Below are positions 23,224 through 34,466 of a stretch of DNA of 64,000 nt, piece after piece. Both the position numbers and the translations under genes were made by a program. Positions within the stretch are counted from its first letter, which is position 1, and each line of letters opens with the position of its first letter. The notes beneath the pieces were generated by a model. It did no database searches. It saw only the letters and a list, made by a program, of their open reading frames with translations, and was not told where the DNA came from. The stretch is from Lichtheimia corymbifera B2541. Its lineage: Eukaryota > Mucoromycota > Mucoromycetes > Mucorales > Lichtheimiaceae. Location: positions 54,118-118,117 of the forward strand of contig JNEU01000614.1 in the NCBI GenBank assembly GCA_000697475.1, given 5' to 3'.

Positions 23224-23490
23224 ATGGTCGATCACAATATGCTTTATTTTTGGCGCCGTCAAACAACCAGTGTTTCGCCTTCACCATCATCATCTCCAAG
23301 CCAGGAGCAATCAGAAACAGTCTTTCCTATTGCATCAAGTCAATCCTCCTCACTCCAAAAGTTCATGAATGATCCTACGCGTACAACGAAACGACCTGAT
23401 ACCGTTGGTACTTTTTATGATCCTATGAGCATTGTTCGCAACAATCATTTGGTGGAGATGCCTTATGACATTACAAACACGGGTGCCTAA
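23224..23490 (+). CDS. Small hypothetical protein (88 aa)
   Basis: Single-exon frame from ATG 23224 to TAA, 88 aa. The N-terminal third is Ser/Pro/Gln-rich and low complexity; the C-terminal half (FMNDPTRTTKRPDTVGTFYD and onward) looks like constrained coding sequence. An upstream TTTTATAA box near 23,163 and a downstream AATAAA at about 23,590 frame it as a short transcription unit. No signal peptide or membrane segment is present. I do not recognise it. It lies tail-to-tail with the heme lyase gene, about 255 bp apart. Confidence 0.5.
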   Translation: MVDHNMLYFWRRQTTSVSPSPSSSPSQEQSETVFPIASSQSSSLQKFMNDPTRTTKRPDTVGTFYDPMSIVRNNHLVEMPYDITNTGA

Positions 23491-23744
23491 ATATCATTCA
23501 TCATCATTATCATCATCATTCTTTACCAAGAAAGGTTATACCTGTTCCCTGACGTTATCATACATTCTTATCATTTCTATCATTATCCTCAATAAATAGT
23601 ACATATCATTTTATCCCATAACGCACACATAGAAACGAATAGAATGAAAAGAGGACAGATGATGTTATTGTGAAAAAGTGAAATGGGAGATACAATGTCT
23701 AAAAGATGTAGTGTACAAGGAAGGGAAATGTGGATATCTAATAT

Positions 23745-24680
23745 TTATACAAACTCGCCTCGATTCCATGACATTTTCAAACGATCCAAAATGCCAGATG
23801 GTGATACGGCAGGGCTCACATCCAAGTAAAAGCTAACAGCTTCTGGTCGTCGAGGATCTTGTTTACCGGAATAAAAGTCAATGACATAGGTGACCTTTTC
23901 GCCACATCGATCCACAACCCAATCATGTCGGTCAAATGGAAGCTTGTATCTAAAAAGAGCCCCATTAGAGACAAGTTATAACCACCCATCCATTTCTTCT
24001 TACCCAAACCACGATCTGAAACGAGCCTTGGGCGTGATGTCTTTGGGTCGTCCTTGGAACTTTACAAGTTTGGGTTGATTGCATTGACTATATCCAGGAT
24101 GATGTCAGGTTTATACTCTCTCTCTCCTTGACTTTTTAACCACTTACGTCTCATGCATCTTTTCCCATTCTAGAATCTGACGCCATGCTTGTTCGTTTAC
24201 TGCATTATGAATAGGGACAACGACTGGCATATCCTTTTCCTCAGGGTTCCAGTTTTTGCGTCGCATGGCATTGAAAAACATTTGCTCAGAAGGATAGATC
24301 CACTTTGCATCCTCGCCTGCAGCACGTGGAATACTTGACACTTCACGCTCGGTGCCTAGTTGTTGTTTTTGACCGGGAAGAGGCGATTGCTGTGCAACAG
24401 CCGGCATGTTGTTGCTCGCGTCAATGGCGTCAGAATCACAACCCTCTTTGGACGTGGGTAAGAAATGCTTATAGGCAGTATGATCCACAGGGCACTGATC
24501 AGCTGTATTATTCGAGGTTGGCTGCGATTCGGTTTGAGGAAGGAAATGCTTATATGCCGAAGGATCCACAGGACATTTTGCCTCTTCTGCAGTAGTCGTC
24601 GTGGTCGCCTTTTGGGTATGGTCGACAGGGCATTGTGCTGGTTTAGACTCTGTGTGATTAACGGGACACTGCTTTTCCAT
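23745..24680 (-). CDS. CYC3: Cytochrome c heme lyase (holocytochrome c synthase)
   Basis: Attaches heme covalently to apocytochrome c in the mitochondrial intermembrane space. Three exons, 24680-24148, 24087-24004 and 23949-23745, give 273 aa, normal for the family. Four Cys-Pro-Val heme-binding motifs (QCPVNH, QCPVDH, KCPVDP, QCPVDH) are spread through the N-terminal region. Then follow the conserved blocks of the catalytic domain: IPRAAGEDAKWIYPSEQMFF, NWNPEE, IHNAVNEQAWRQILEWE, and after the second intron PFDRHDWVVDRCGEKVTYVIDFY. The extreme C-terminus MSWNRGEFV is less conserved. Four CP motifs suggest the Cyc3 type or a bifunctional c/c1 enzyme rather than a Cyt2-only enzyme. No cleavable presequence is visible, in line with the import route known for this family. 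Confidence 0.95.
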
Positions 24681-25149
24681 GACTTTTTGTTGGATAAAGG
24701 AAGGACAAGAAGAAGAAAAAAAAAAGTTGGTCAAGGCTTGCTATGTTCCGTCGGATGTTGATTCGCCCTCCCTGGCATTTTGTGTGCCTGTACCACACCT
24801 AGTCAAGCATGTCGAGTGATATACTACAAGGCAATATATCCTTGGAAACCGATAAGCTTGTAGCTTAAAGACGCATGAATAGTCTACCATTATGTACAAT
24901 ATCCTCGATTATAGTTTATGTAAAGTCTCTTTATTAAATAGCCTTCATAGCGTATTGTGTCTACTTTTTACGGATAAAGTTAAGGGAACCACACATAGAA
25001 CGAATGCATATGGATACTGGTTGTTACAGTACAAAGGGAATGTAAAGGAACTCTTTGGATACGCAGTTTATATATCAAAGCAGCAATGCATAAAATTATA
25101 GCTTGTACTCTTTTAACCTGCACTCCGGTTGTAGTTGGCATTTGTTGAT

Positions 25150-26920
25150 ATGAGCGACGACCCTTCTTTTCCTCCTTCTTATAGAGACTACAGCGACAGA
25201 GACACACGAGAATCGTATTCAAGAAATGCATCCCGTTCACCTCACAATCGATCTTATTCTCGCGATGCTTCCCTTTCGCCACACACCAGACGCCCACACT
25301 TGAAAAGCTCTTCTAGCCGACATCACTACCACGATTCAGATGACGACTATTACCGCCATCGTCGCCACCGATCGTCGTCCCCTCGTCATGGTAGACGATC
25401 CTCCTCACGACACCATCGTTCACGATCACCACCACCAGCACCACCAGCACCAGGATCTGGATCACACGCTTCCTCTTCAGCGCGACGTAGTAGCAAAGGA
25501 TGTCGCGTATATATGGGAAATCTTTCATACGACTGTCAGTGGGAGGATCTCAAGGACTTTGCACAAGAAGGTATCTATTTGACTCATAGGCAACAGGCGA
25601 TATGGGTTTATTAACGACTTGGATATAGTTGGAACAGTAGTCAATGCCAATGTGCTCATGACACCCAGCGGCAAATCCAAAGGATGCGGGCAAGTTGCAT
25701 GATGATGGACCTGAAAAATGCACACCACGTGACTAATACGGATCATGTAGTGTGGTGGAGTACTCTCGTCCTGAGTATGCGGAGCGAGCCATTCGTAATC
25801 TCAATCGGACCGAGTTCATGGGAAGGCCTGTATTTGTGCGAGAAGTATGTGTGATTATACCATGATGTGTGTATGTATATATGCTCAATGTGGATCAATG
25901 ATAGGATCGGGAATTCGAACCCAAGATACCCAAAGATCCACGAGATGCACCTGAAGACCAGCGTATTTTTGTCGGCAATGTAATGAAATCATCTACGCAA
26001 TTCCAACAACATCAAGCTAACATGACCCCATCATTCTCTTTAAGCTTTCTTTCTCTACCAGCTGGCAGGATCTCAAGGACTTGTTCCGGAAAGGTGGAAG
26101 AGTGACTCACACCGATGTTGATGTGGATGAAGAAACGCACAGACCAAAGGGATCAGGTTTAGTCATTTATGATGATCCTCGTGATGCGGCTGGTGCTATT
26201 GGTATGTGTGGACAAGACGAAGGGAAAAGCTTTCATATTCATTGGATTTGGTATATGTATAGAAATCTTTAATGGCTATGAATACCGTGGTAGAAAATTG
26301 CAAGTATGCTTGGTAAGTATAAGCGGTGGATAATCAAGGTAACAAAACTGACCCTTTCATCCAGGAACGCGATGCACCACCTCCTCCACCACCACAAGCT
26401 GCTACAACCAAAGGTCAAACCGAGTATCGTGGCATGACATCAAGTACCTCGTATGAAGGACATGGCGCACCACCTCCCCCCGCACATTTCCTTTCGGCAC
26501 CAATGGGATTCGTAGGTGGACCCGCTGCTTCTACGCCAAGTCATGGCCCCAATCAAATCTTTGTTAATAATGTAAGTGGGATCATCAAGATAGATGACGT
26601 TGATGGCTAATGACGATCGATCGAGTAGTTACCCTATTCTACGACCTGGCAAGATTTGATCGATTTATTTAGACATGTGGGTCCTGTGTTACGAGCAGAG
26701 ATTTTACTGGCAAATGGATATCCAAAAGGTTCTGGTCTTGTTCGCTTTGAAGAGTTCACAACATGCGAGAGGGCAATTGGTAAGAGGACAATTTGGGAGA
26801 AAGAGAGAGAGAGAGAACAGCAGGATTTATAAAGTGTTTTACATAGGCAAATTCAATGGATATCTTTACGGTGGTCGTCATTTAGATGTGCGACTTGACA
26901 AGTTCTCGATGCCTGCATAA
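25150..26920 (+). CDS. Three-RRM SR-like RNA-binding protein (Gbp2/Hrb1 type)
   Basis: Predicted mRNA-binding protein of 426 aa. Nine exons: 25150-25570, 25629-25689, 25751-25844, 25905-25979, 26045-26201, 26263-26303, 26365-26571, 26629-26779, 26847-26920. The N-terminal 115 residues are rich in Arg/Ser/His dipeptides. Three RRMs follow: RNP2 motifs are VYMGNL, IFVGNL and IFVNNL, and the matching helix starts read QWEDLKDF, SWQDLKDLF and TWQDLIDLF. A Pro-rich linker separates RRM2 and RRM3. This domain order (RS-rich, RRM, RRM, linker, RRM at the very C-terminus) matches yeast Gbp2/Hrb1, TREX-associated mRNA export and quality-control factors; animal hnRNP M is a more distant alternative. 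The second intron (25690-25750) begins with GC rather than GT. The start codon follows an AT-rich leader. Confidence 0.88.
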
Positions 26921-26993
26921 GTAGTAGTAAAGTTTATGAAATAAAAGTCTGATTCATTGTTCATCGTGTCGTGTCACAACTCATCCTTGGTAC

Positions 26994-28828
26994 CTAAAGC
27001 AGAAATCCACGTTTGACTAAATCTTCCGTGACATGTCTTCCTTCTACTATCTTAATCTTTGTGCGAGCATATTCTAAGGCATCCTCCAAATCAGCATCAC
27101 CCACCAAAAGGTTGTCATTATACGACCACTCAATCACCACGAGTCTTCTCAAGGGTGGTTCTCTATCTGCAATATGCCGGATCCATTCCTTGCTGGTTGA
27201 AGCATATGTAACGATATAAAGTTGTTGGAGATGTGGCATGAGACCAATGTTCTGGAACACTTCTTGAGAACCAAAGCCTTTGACATTTGCCAATGCAAGA
27301 GATTGGATACTTGGAGCGTGTTGTAAAAGTTGCAGGCAATCAACCATGACCTTTTGTGATATATGATCAATGCTTGCTGATAGACTCAATGCTAAGGAAC
27401 GCAAGGAAGGCAGCTCTGCTATTAAACGTATCATGTCCATGTTTGACGCCCAATCACCATAATAGAAAAGAGATTCCAGTTTTGTGTTGTTGTGGGATTT
27501 GATCCTTTTCAAAAAGTAAATCATGCCATTTGGATCATTGGCCATTTGGATGCGAAGATGTCGTAAATCGGATAACTGTGCCAGCGCCTCAAAAGCCCAA
27601 TGTGGCAGTGGTGGAGGGGGGTAGCTTGACCGATGAGCTTTGAGAGATACCCATGTTAATCGGCTACACTGTTCAAGGTGTGGACGAATGAGACACGCCA
27701 AGTCATCAGTGGTGTATTGGAAATCATAAAAATCAAAATCGAGCTTTTCGAGATTGGGTGGTGCAATATGTATAGGGACATGATTTCTACCGGTATTAGT
27801 TGCATTGTCCTTGTTAACCAACACTTCAATCAGTCGGATTGTTTGGTGATGCAAGTTAACAATCGTATTCAAAGCATAGAATTGATAGGCACCATGAAGG
27901 CTGGTGATAATGAGATTGATCAATCCACTTGTTGATGAATGATAGATGTTGTTGTTGCATGGGGTCAGGTGCTCTCCCCAATAAACGAGTCGATCCCTTA
28001 TTCGTTTTCTCAATTCAATGCTGAGAACGACTTCCAATGACTGCAATCTTGGGCATATATCAAGAATGCATAACAAATCGATATTCCATTCTCTATATGT
28101 GCTCAAGCATAGGCGGCGCAGCTGAGGGCATTGCTGTAATAATGGTAACACGCTTGCCATTGAGAATTCATGCCGATCTAGTTCCAACGATTCCAAGGAA
28201 TGATATGCAACCCGCTGTTGTTGTGTACCATGAGCACACGCTTTCATATTGATTAAATCGGTGATGTATGACAAATGTTTCAGCTGTGGACAATAGCGAA
28301 ATAGCATGCAAATGCAGGGCGGCTTATCAGGGCTTTCAGGTTCGAAGACTACTCTGATATTGAGCTGTTGTAATTGGTGGCCAACATGCAAAAGTAGACC
28401 CTCCAATGCTGTAAGCTGTAAACCATAAGAGTAGTATCCTGCAAAGAGTATACGTTTGTAAAAGGTGACCAAGATGCATGTATTTTTTGCTTACTCAGGG
28501 TTTGTAGTTGGGGTAGAGAAAGTGATGTGAGCATTTCCAAATGCATTGGATCCATCAAAGTTTGTTCATCTTCATCATTATCAAAAGTACTGTGAACCGC
28601 ACCGAGGTCTTTTATGAAAGGGGCAATCCTTTTTAGAAAGGGCCTTGTTCGTGGGATGTCGTTTAGCCAAAAGTCGAATAGGCTCCATGTTGTAAAGATG
28701 CAATCACTCCATAGTCGGCACACTCGGGTGCATTCGATTCGATCTCTCTGTGAAAGGAAAGAAAAAATACGACCGGATATCTCGAATGGGAAGATTGAAA
28801 CAAAGTTGGTGGAAAGAACAAGAGACAT
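26994..28828 (-). CDS. F-box/leucine-rich-repeat protein, copy 1
   Basis: Putative substrate adaptor of an SCF ubiquitin ligase, 592 aa. Two exons: 28828-28495 and 28438-26994, with a 56-nt intron. The N-terminus carries an F-box: IFPFEISGRIFSFLSQRD followed by CTRVCRLW. The rest is a chain of degenerate leucine-rich repeats, e.g. CPQLRRLCLS, CPRLQSLEVV, LSDLRHLRIQ and LPSLRSLALS, each spaced about 25-30 residues apart. The start is the Met immediately before the F-box, matching the paralog that follows. Downstream lies the tail of the RRM gene on the opposite strand. The target is unknown; such genes are expanded in Mucoromycota genomes. Confidence 0.88.
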
Positions 28829-28983
28829 GAAAGGAGCGCACAGCCCTCTCGAAAATCTGCATCTCTTTCTATACAACCGTGGCGCAGTGTAACAGCGGGC
28901 ATTTACTGATATAACCATTGTTCGCCTAAGGATGAAGGAGCAAAATTAAGCGTTGCAATTTATTTAGCATAGATGTTGGTATA

Positions 28984-30872
28984 CTAATACAAGCCATAGG
29001 TGTAAGCTATTCCGGCAGATATCTCTCGGCAACATGTACCACAATCATATTCTCCTTCTACGATCTCGATCTTTGTACGAGCATATTCTAATGCATCCTC
29101 GAAATCGAAATCACGCATATGCTCTCCGGGATCCGACATATCGCCCACCACCAGTATTTTCAAGGGCGGTTCTCTATCTGCAATATGCCGGATCCCTTCC
29201 TTGCTAGTTGAGGCATATGTAATGATATAAAGTCGTTGAAGATGTGGTATGAGACCCATGTTATGGAACACGTCTTGAGAACCAAAGCCGTTGACATTTG
29301 TGAATGAAAGTGACTGAATACGTGGAGCGTGTTGTAAAAGTTGCAGACAATCAATCATCGCTTTTGGCGGTACATATTGATCAATGCTTGCTGGTAGAAG
29401 ACTCAATGCTAAGGACCGCAAGGAAGGTAGCTCTGCTATTAAGCGTATCACGTCCATGTTGGACACCCAATCACCATCATAGAAAAGAGATTCCAATTTT
29501 GTGTTGTTGTTGTAGGATTTGATCGTATCCAAAAGGTAAACCATATCATTTGGATCATTGGGCATTTGGATGTGAAGGTGTCGTAAATCGGATAATTGAG
29601 CCAGTGCCACAAAAGCCCAACGGGGGAGTGGTGTGAGGTAGTTTGACCGATGAGTCTTGAGAGACACCCATGTTAATCGGCTACACTGATCAAGGTATGG
29701 GCGAATGACACATGTCAAGTCATCAGCGGTATACGGGAAATCATAAAAATGAAAATCGAGTTTTTCGAGATTGGGTGGTGCAACAAGAATAGGGTCATGG
29801 TTTCCGCCGGTATTCACGGTATGTTCGTAGTGAAACGCCACCTCAATGTGTTGGATTGTTTGATAATGTAGATTCACAACCGTATTCAATGCATAAAATT
29901 GATGAGCATAAGAAAGGTTGGTGATAATTAGGTTGAGTAATCCCGGTGTTGATGAATGATGGATATTGCTGTTGCGTGGGATAAAGTGCTTCCCCCACCA
30001 AAAGAGTCGATCTCTTTCTCGGTTTCTTGCTTCAATGTTGAGAATAACCTCCAATGACTGCAGTTCTGGACATATTTCGAGAATGCGTAACCAATCTACA
30101 TCCCATTTCCTATGTGAGCTCAAGCATAGGCGGCGCAGCTGAGGGCATTGATGTAATAGTGGTAATATCTTTGTCATGGAGAATTTATGCCGCTCAAGTT
30201 CCAATGATTCCAAGGGATAGACGATCTGCTGTTGTGAACCATGAGCGCACATTATCATATCGATTGGAAGGGTGATGTATGACAAATGCTTCAGCTGTGG
30301 ACAATAGCGAAAGAACATGCAAAAGCAGGGCGGCTTATCAGGGCAATCAGATCGGTAGATTACTCTGACATTGAGTCGCTGTAATCGGTCGCCAAAATGT
30401 ATGAGTAGACCTTCCAATGCTGTAAGCTGTAGACCCCAACACTCATATCCTGCAAAAAGTATACGTTTGTAAGAGATGACGATATGACAAAATGCATGTA
30501 TTTTTCCTTACTCAGGGTTCGTAGCTGGGGTAAAGGAAGCGATGTGAGCATTTCCAGATGAGTTGGATCCACCAAGAGTTGTCCATCTTTATCATCTTCA
30601 TAATCTTCATCATCATCATAGCAATCGTGTTTGGTATGGAGGTCTTTGATGTAAGGTGCAATCCTTTTCAGAAACGGCATCGTAAGTGGGATGTTGTTTA
30701 GCCAAAAGTTGAATAAGCTCCATATTTCGCTGTCCCATAAAAAGATGCCATCACGCCATAGATGACACACTCGGGTGCATTCGACTAGATCTTTTTGTGG
30801 AAGGAAAGATAAAATACGACCGGATATCTCGAATGGGAAGATTGAAACAAAGTTTGTGGAAAGAAGAGACAT
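28984..30872 (-). CDS. F-box/leucine-rich-repeat protein, copy 2 (tandem paralog)
   Basis: 608 aa, exons 30872-30512 and 30449-28984, with the intron at exactly the same place and phase as in copy 1. The F-box reads FPFEISGRILSFLPQKD with CTRVCHLW. The LRR part aligns with copy 1 along its whole length at roughly 65-70 percent identity by eye. Differences include an acidic insert (DDDEDYEDDKD) before the intron and a different C-terminal tail. The upstream sequences also match (GCCGTGGCGCAGTGTAACAG at about 28,880 and 30,925), so the duplicated unit of about 2 kb includes the promoter. Substrates may have diverged because changes concentrate in the repeats, but this is inference. Confidence 0.88.
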
Positions 30873-31212
30873 GAAAGGAACACACAACCCTCAGCAAACT
30901 CTGCATCTCGTTTTTTTATACAGCCGTGGCGCAGTGTAACAGCGGGGCGTACAGTTGTGCTGCTGATGTAACCATTGTTCATCTAAGGGTATCATATAAG
31001 CGGTATAACTATATTGGCAAACTAGAGGTGCAGCTTGCAAAGTAGTCTATACAACATGTTGTTGCCATGACAATGACTGGTTGCAGTTGTATCCAAATGT
31101 TGAAGCTTTATTTGTCTTGAATTTGCTATAACTATCTTAATGCTACTCCGAACCAACTTTATCACTGCGACTTGAACTGCGGGATCGCATTACTCTTTTC
31201 TACTTTCACTCC

Positions 31213-33051
31213 ATGGATCTACCCTCATTCAAATTGGAAGGCAGCAGTGCCGAGCGGCAACAACGATTGAGCAACTTGTTGCAGTTTGTACAAAGGCGAT
31301 CGCAAGAAAAGCGGGAGAAGGAACTCGGGCGTGGAGAAGACGACGATCAACAAAAAGATATACAAGAGGAGGAGACACCAACAGCAGCAGCAGCAGCAGG
31401 ATTGCAACCAGCAAAGACAAAGACAAAGACGACAGCAACCAAGCAACGTATACCACGACAAGCATTGCTTCCTCGATACCAGTTTGCAGCGGATACCACG
31501 ATCCCTACACTTGACATGAAGTTGAGACCTGACATTGAAGTGCGACCCTACCAAGCAGAGGCATTGAATGCGATTGTTGAACCTGAGTCGATGGATCAGG
31601 CACGATCGGCCCAGAGTGGCATTATTGTACTTCCTTGTGGCGCTGGCAAGACGCTTACATCCATCTTGGTGGCGTGTGCAGTACAGAAGCCAGTATTGGT
31701 TGTATGCTCGACGATCATATCGGCTGAACAGTTTCAAAAGGAGTTTTTACGATTCACGACATTGATGGCATCCAAGACGGGTATGTTTGCAGGCAACAAA
31801 AAGTGGCCCTTCAATGGACCTGCAGGCGTCCTTTTTACCACCTACACCATGCTGGTTGATAACAAGAATCGATCCGCTGACAGTAAACGCATGGCACAGT
31901 TTATCAACAAGACAAAGTGGGGCGTCGTCATTCTCGATGAAGTCCACTGTGTACCAGCATTCAACTTTAGCAAAGCAATCGCAAAGATAGATACCAAAGT
32001 GCGCTTGGGTTTGACAGCAACCATGTTGCGTGAGGATGAACGTATTGGTGACTTGGAGGAATTGGTGGGTCCTACCTTATATCATGCAAAGTGGAAAGAG
32101 CTTGCCGATCGAGGATACATTGCCAAAGTGATTTGTACACAAGTCGAGTGTGCCATGGTGCCTCGTGTATTGAAAGCTTACAAGGAGTTGGGAGGTAGCA
32201 ACAACAATTCGGGTGGTTCTATCCTGGGCCGCACACATCATCTCAAGAGTCTTTTATCCATCCTCAATCCCAAAAAGATGCAGCTATGCCAACGACTTGT
32301 ACAATACCATGAAGCACGAGGGGACAAGGTACTCGTCTTTTGCGATCACATTGATGCTCTCAAGTTGTACGCTGAAAAGCTTGACAGGCCTTGTATTAGT
32401 GGTGCTACACCCCCAGACACAGCACGTGATTTGCTCAAACGTTTCCAGATCGAAGTGCCCAAACTCAAGGCGGATGCTAGTTGGTCAGACCTTGCAAAGA
32501 AACGACGACTCGATGTACTAGCTGTCAACACCTTGTTATTATCTCGTATTGGTGACACATCGCTCGATCTTCCGGCTGCTACGGTTCTCATTCAAGTATC
32601 CTCTCATTTTGGTTCAAGACGGCAAGAAGCACAACGTCTCGGTCGTATTTTGCGTGCAAAGAATCGGTCTGAAAAAGGATTCTATTCCCGTTTCTACACA
32701 TTGGTCACGGACGATACACATGAAACAGCCTTCTCGGAAAAACGTCGTCGTTTCTTGGAAGAGGATTGTGGCTATGGATATCAAATCTGGCATGTGGGTG
32801 ATGAAAATACAGAGGTGGGAGGTTGGGAGGTGACTTGTACTGGTGATACCTTGCCCCCTGAAGATGATGATGTGCAAACCGAGCCAATCACTTGCAATAT
32901 CCAAGGCGACTTTAGACGACCCTACGAAACTGAAGGTGATCATCAAGTGCTGGTCGATTTCGTTCTCAATATCAAGAATGTCCAGGTAGAAGAAGATGAG
33001 AGAGAAACTCCAGAGCCCACAACAGCAAAGCGTAGAAAGGTAGCTAGTTGA
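31213..33051 (+). CDS. XPB/Ssl2-like DNA helicase, short intronless paralog
   Basis: Superfamily 2 helicase of 612 aa related to XPB (ERCC3/Ssl2), the translocase of TFIIH. It shows Walker A PCGAGKT (141-147), DEVH box (242-245) followed by CVPA, motif III GLTATMLREDERI including the XPB-specific RED sequence, and motif VI QEAQRLGRILRAK. The C-terminal TAFSEKRRRFL segment also matches XPB. Departures from canonical XPB: only about 110 residues, including a Gln/Glu/Ala-rich region, precede the helicase core instead of about 300, so the damage-recognition-like N-terminal domain is missing. There is an insert of about 20 residues before the LLSRIGDTSLDLPA block, and a different acidic C-terminus ends in TAKRRKVAS, a possible nuclear signal. 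There are no introns. It is probably a paralog beside a normal Ssl2 elsewhere, perhaps from gene transfer or retroposition. Confidence 0.9.
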   Translation: MDLPSFKLEGSSAERQQRLSNLLQFVQRRSQEKREKELGRGEDDDQQKDIQEEETPTAAAAAGLQPAKTKTKTTATKQRIPRQALLPRYQFAADTTIPTLDMKLRPDIEVRPYQAEALNAIVEPESMDQARSAQSGIIVLPCGAGKTLTSILVACAVQKPVLVVCSTIISAEQFQKEFLRFTTLMASKTGMFAGNKKWPFNGPAGVLFTTYTMLVDNKNRSADSKRMAQFINKTKWGVVILDEVHCVPAFNFSKAIAKIDTKVRLGLTATMLREDERIGDLEELVGPTLYHAKWKELADRGYIAKVICTQVECAMVPRVLKAYKELGGSNNNSGGSILGRTHHLKSLLSILNPKKMQLCQRLVQYHEARGDKVLVFCDHIDALKLYAEKLDRPCISGATPPDTARDLLKRFQIEVPKLKADASWSDLAKKRRLDVLAVNTLLLSRIGDTSLDLPAATVLIQVSSHFGSRRQEAQRLGRILRAKNRSEKGFYSRFYTLVTDDTHETAFSEKRRRFLEEDCGYGYQIWHVGDENTEVGGWEVTCTGDTLPPEDDDVQTEPITCNIQGDFRRPYETEGDHQVLVDFVLNIKNVQVEEDERETPEPTTAKRRKVAS

Positions 33052-33640
33052 AGAATCTTGTAATATAATCTCTCAATAAAAAAAGCATTTTGGTTATTGT
33101 CCACCACCGTATTTAGCCGTATAGATTGTAAAATAAATGGTCATTTATTGCCATTTTGTTGCCACATGCGATTGAACAATCCTCACCCTACGACATGTGT
33201 GCACTATGATGATGCTGGAGGATCTTAGAACCTTTAATATTTTGAATTCAATCGCACGTTGTCATGTAAATGATCATGGTGATGCGGTTGGCTCCGGTTA
33301 AAACCCATCACTTTGGAACAAAGATCACCGGCAGAAACCTTATGCAGGTCGCTTTGCAATTCTAAGATGTAGCAAAAGACGTTGGTCATTAGGATTGGAC
33401 TAATATTATTAGCGTAAGCGAGATACATAGCACTTAATACGAAGAGTCCTTATCATCGGACATCTTTAATGAATATAGCAATGCGTGCGGATGATGTCAA
33501 CTGCAGATGTTGTGCTTTACAAGATCAATGTATGTCTTGGTAACCGTGGCATAATAGGATCGGCTCATTGCCGGGTTTGCGGAAAGATGATCAGGGTTCT
33601 TTGATATAGTAATGCATCATTATTAGGCCAAAATGAATTT
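33052..33640. other. Intergenic, no feature seen
   Basis: 3' flank of the helicase gene (AATAAA at 33,075) and upstream region of a secreted-protein gene. No gene recognised. Confidence 0.4.
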
Positions 33641-33645
33641 GAAAG

Positions 33646-33660
33646 ATGAATAAAAGGTAC
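33646..33660 (+). promoter_or_regulatory. TATA-like element shared by the secreted paralogs
   Basis: GATGAATAAAAGGTAC lies about 55 bp before the start codon at 33708. The paralog at 35208 has the matching GAGATAAAAGGTAG at 35,141-35,154, at the same distance, so the core promoter is conserved in the duplicate. Confidence 0.5.
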
Positions 33661-33707
33661 GTCGCAAACGTCCTTTTTCTTTTATTGATCCCAATATCAT
33701 CATTGTC

Positions 33708-34466
33708 ATGAAGATCCGTGCTACTTTTTTTGCGCTTGCAGCCTCCTATGTTTTGCCATCGATGGCGGATGGTCCAGGGTTTATTCTTGGGACATGGTGG
33801 AACATGGCGAACACACCTGCCGATGGTTTAAAGGATATCACTTTTCCCATGTCCATGCCCAATGCTACGCATGAAAGTGGCTATTATTTCATGCAGTCAT
33901 TCCTTTTTGAGAATGTTGGCCATAGTGGCTATACGGGATTGCAACCTAGGCCTAATTCAGGATCCAATAGCGTTGTCCATGGTGTGTTTTCAAGCTTTGT
34001 GAATGGCTCCACAACCACCGATGCCAATTGCCATGATGGCGCGGATTCTGGTCCTGGTGTGAGCTGCGCCGTTGAAATCAACGTACCATCCTATGATCAT
34101 TTATACCATCTCGTTGTCGAAAACACAGAAGGCACCACATGGAAAGGCACCCTCGTCGATACAGTCACCAACGATGAAACACATATTGGTTCTTTTACTC
34201 TACCCTCCCAAGCAAAAGGAATCAAGAGCAGCTTTAGAAGCATCGTCGAGTATTACCCTTGGAATGGAGGTCCAAGCACACTACCATGCGACAAATTGCC
34301 TTGGACAGAGGCCTACTTTGGTCCACCAACCACAAACACACCAGGAGCAGGTCCAGGTAGCATTAGTCCCTTTGATCAAGAAAATCCACAGTGCAACGAC
34401 AAGGTCGATTTTAAACAAACCAAAACTAGTGATGGCGGGTATATTCCCCAATGTGGTTTCAAATAA
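33708..34466 (+). CDS. Secreted DUF3472-like protein, copy 1
   Basis: Intronless 252-aa protein with a signal peptide (MKIRATFFALAASYVLPSMA). The mature part has ESGYYFMQSFLFENVGHSGY and TGLQPRP, the pattern of the DUF3472 family: an aromatic 'YY-M--F' strand followed by 'GY-G-Q'. It also has the motif SVVHGVFSSF, a paired Cys (NCHDG and SCAVE), and a C-terminal segment with three more Cys (LPCDKLPW, QCNDKV, PQCGF). The function of the family is unknown; secretion and a beta-sandwich fold are predicted. It could act on carbohydrates, which is inference from family neighbours in general, not from this locus. A duplicate follows 740 bp downstream. Confidence 0.8.
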   Translation: MKIRATFFALAASYVLPSMADGPGFILGTWWNMANTPADGLKDITFPMSMPNATHESGYYFMQSFLFENVGHSGYTGLQPRPNSGSNSVVHGVFSSFVNGSTTTDANCHDGADSGPGVSCAVEINVPSYDHLYHLVVENTEGTTWKGTLVDTVTNDETHIGSFTLPSQAKGIKSSFRSIVEYYPWNGGPSTLPCDKLPWTEAYFGPPTTNTPGAGPGSISPFDQENPQCNDKVDFKQTKTSDGGYIPQCGFK

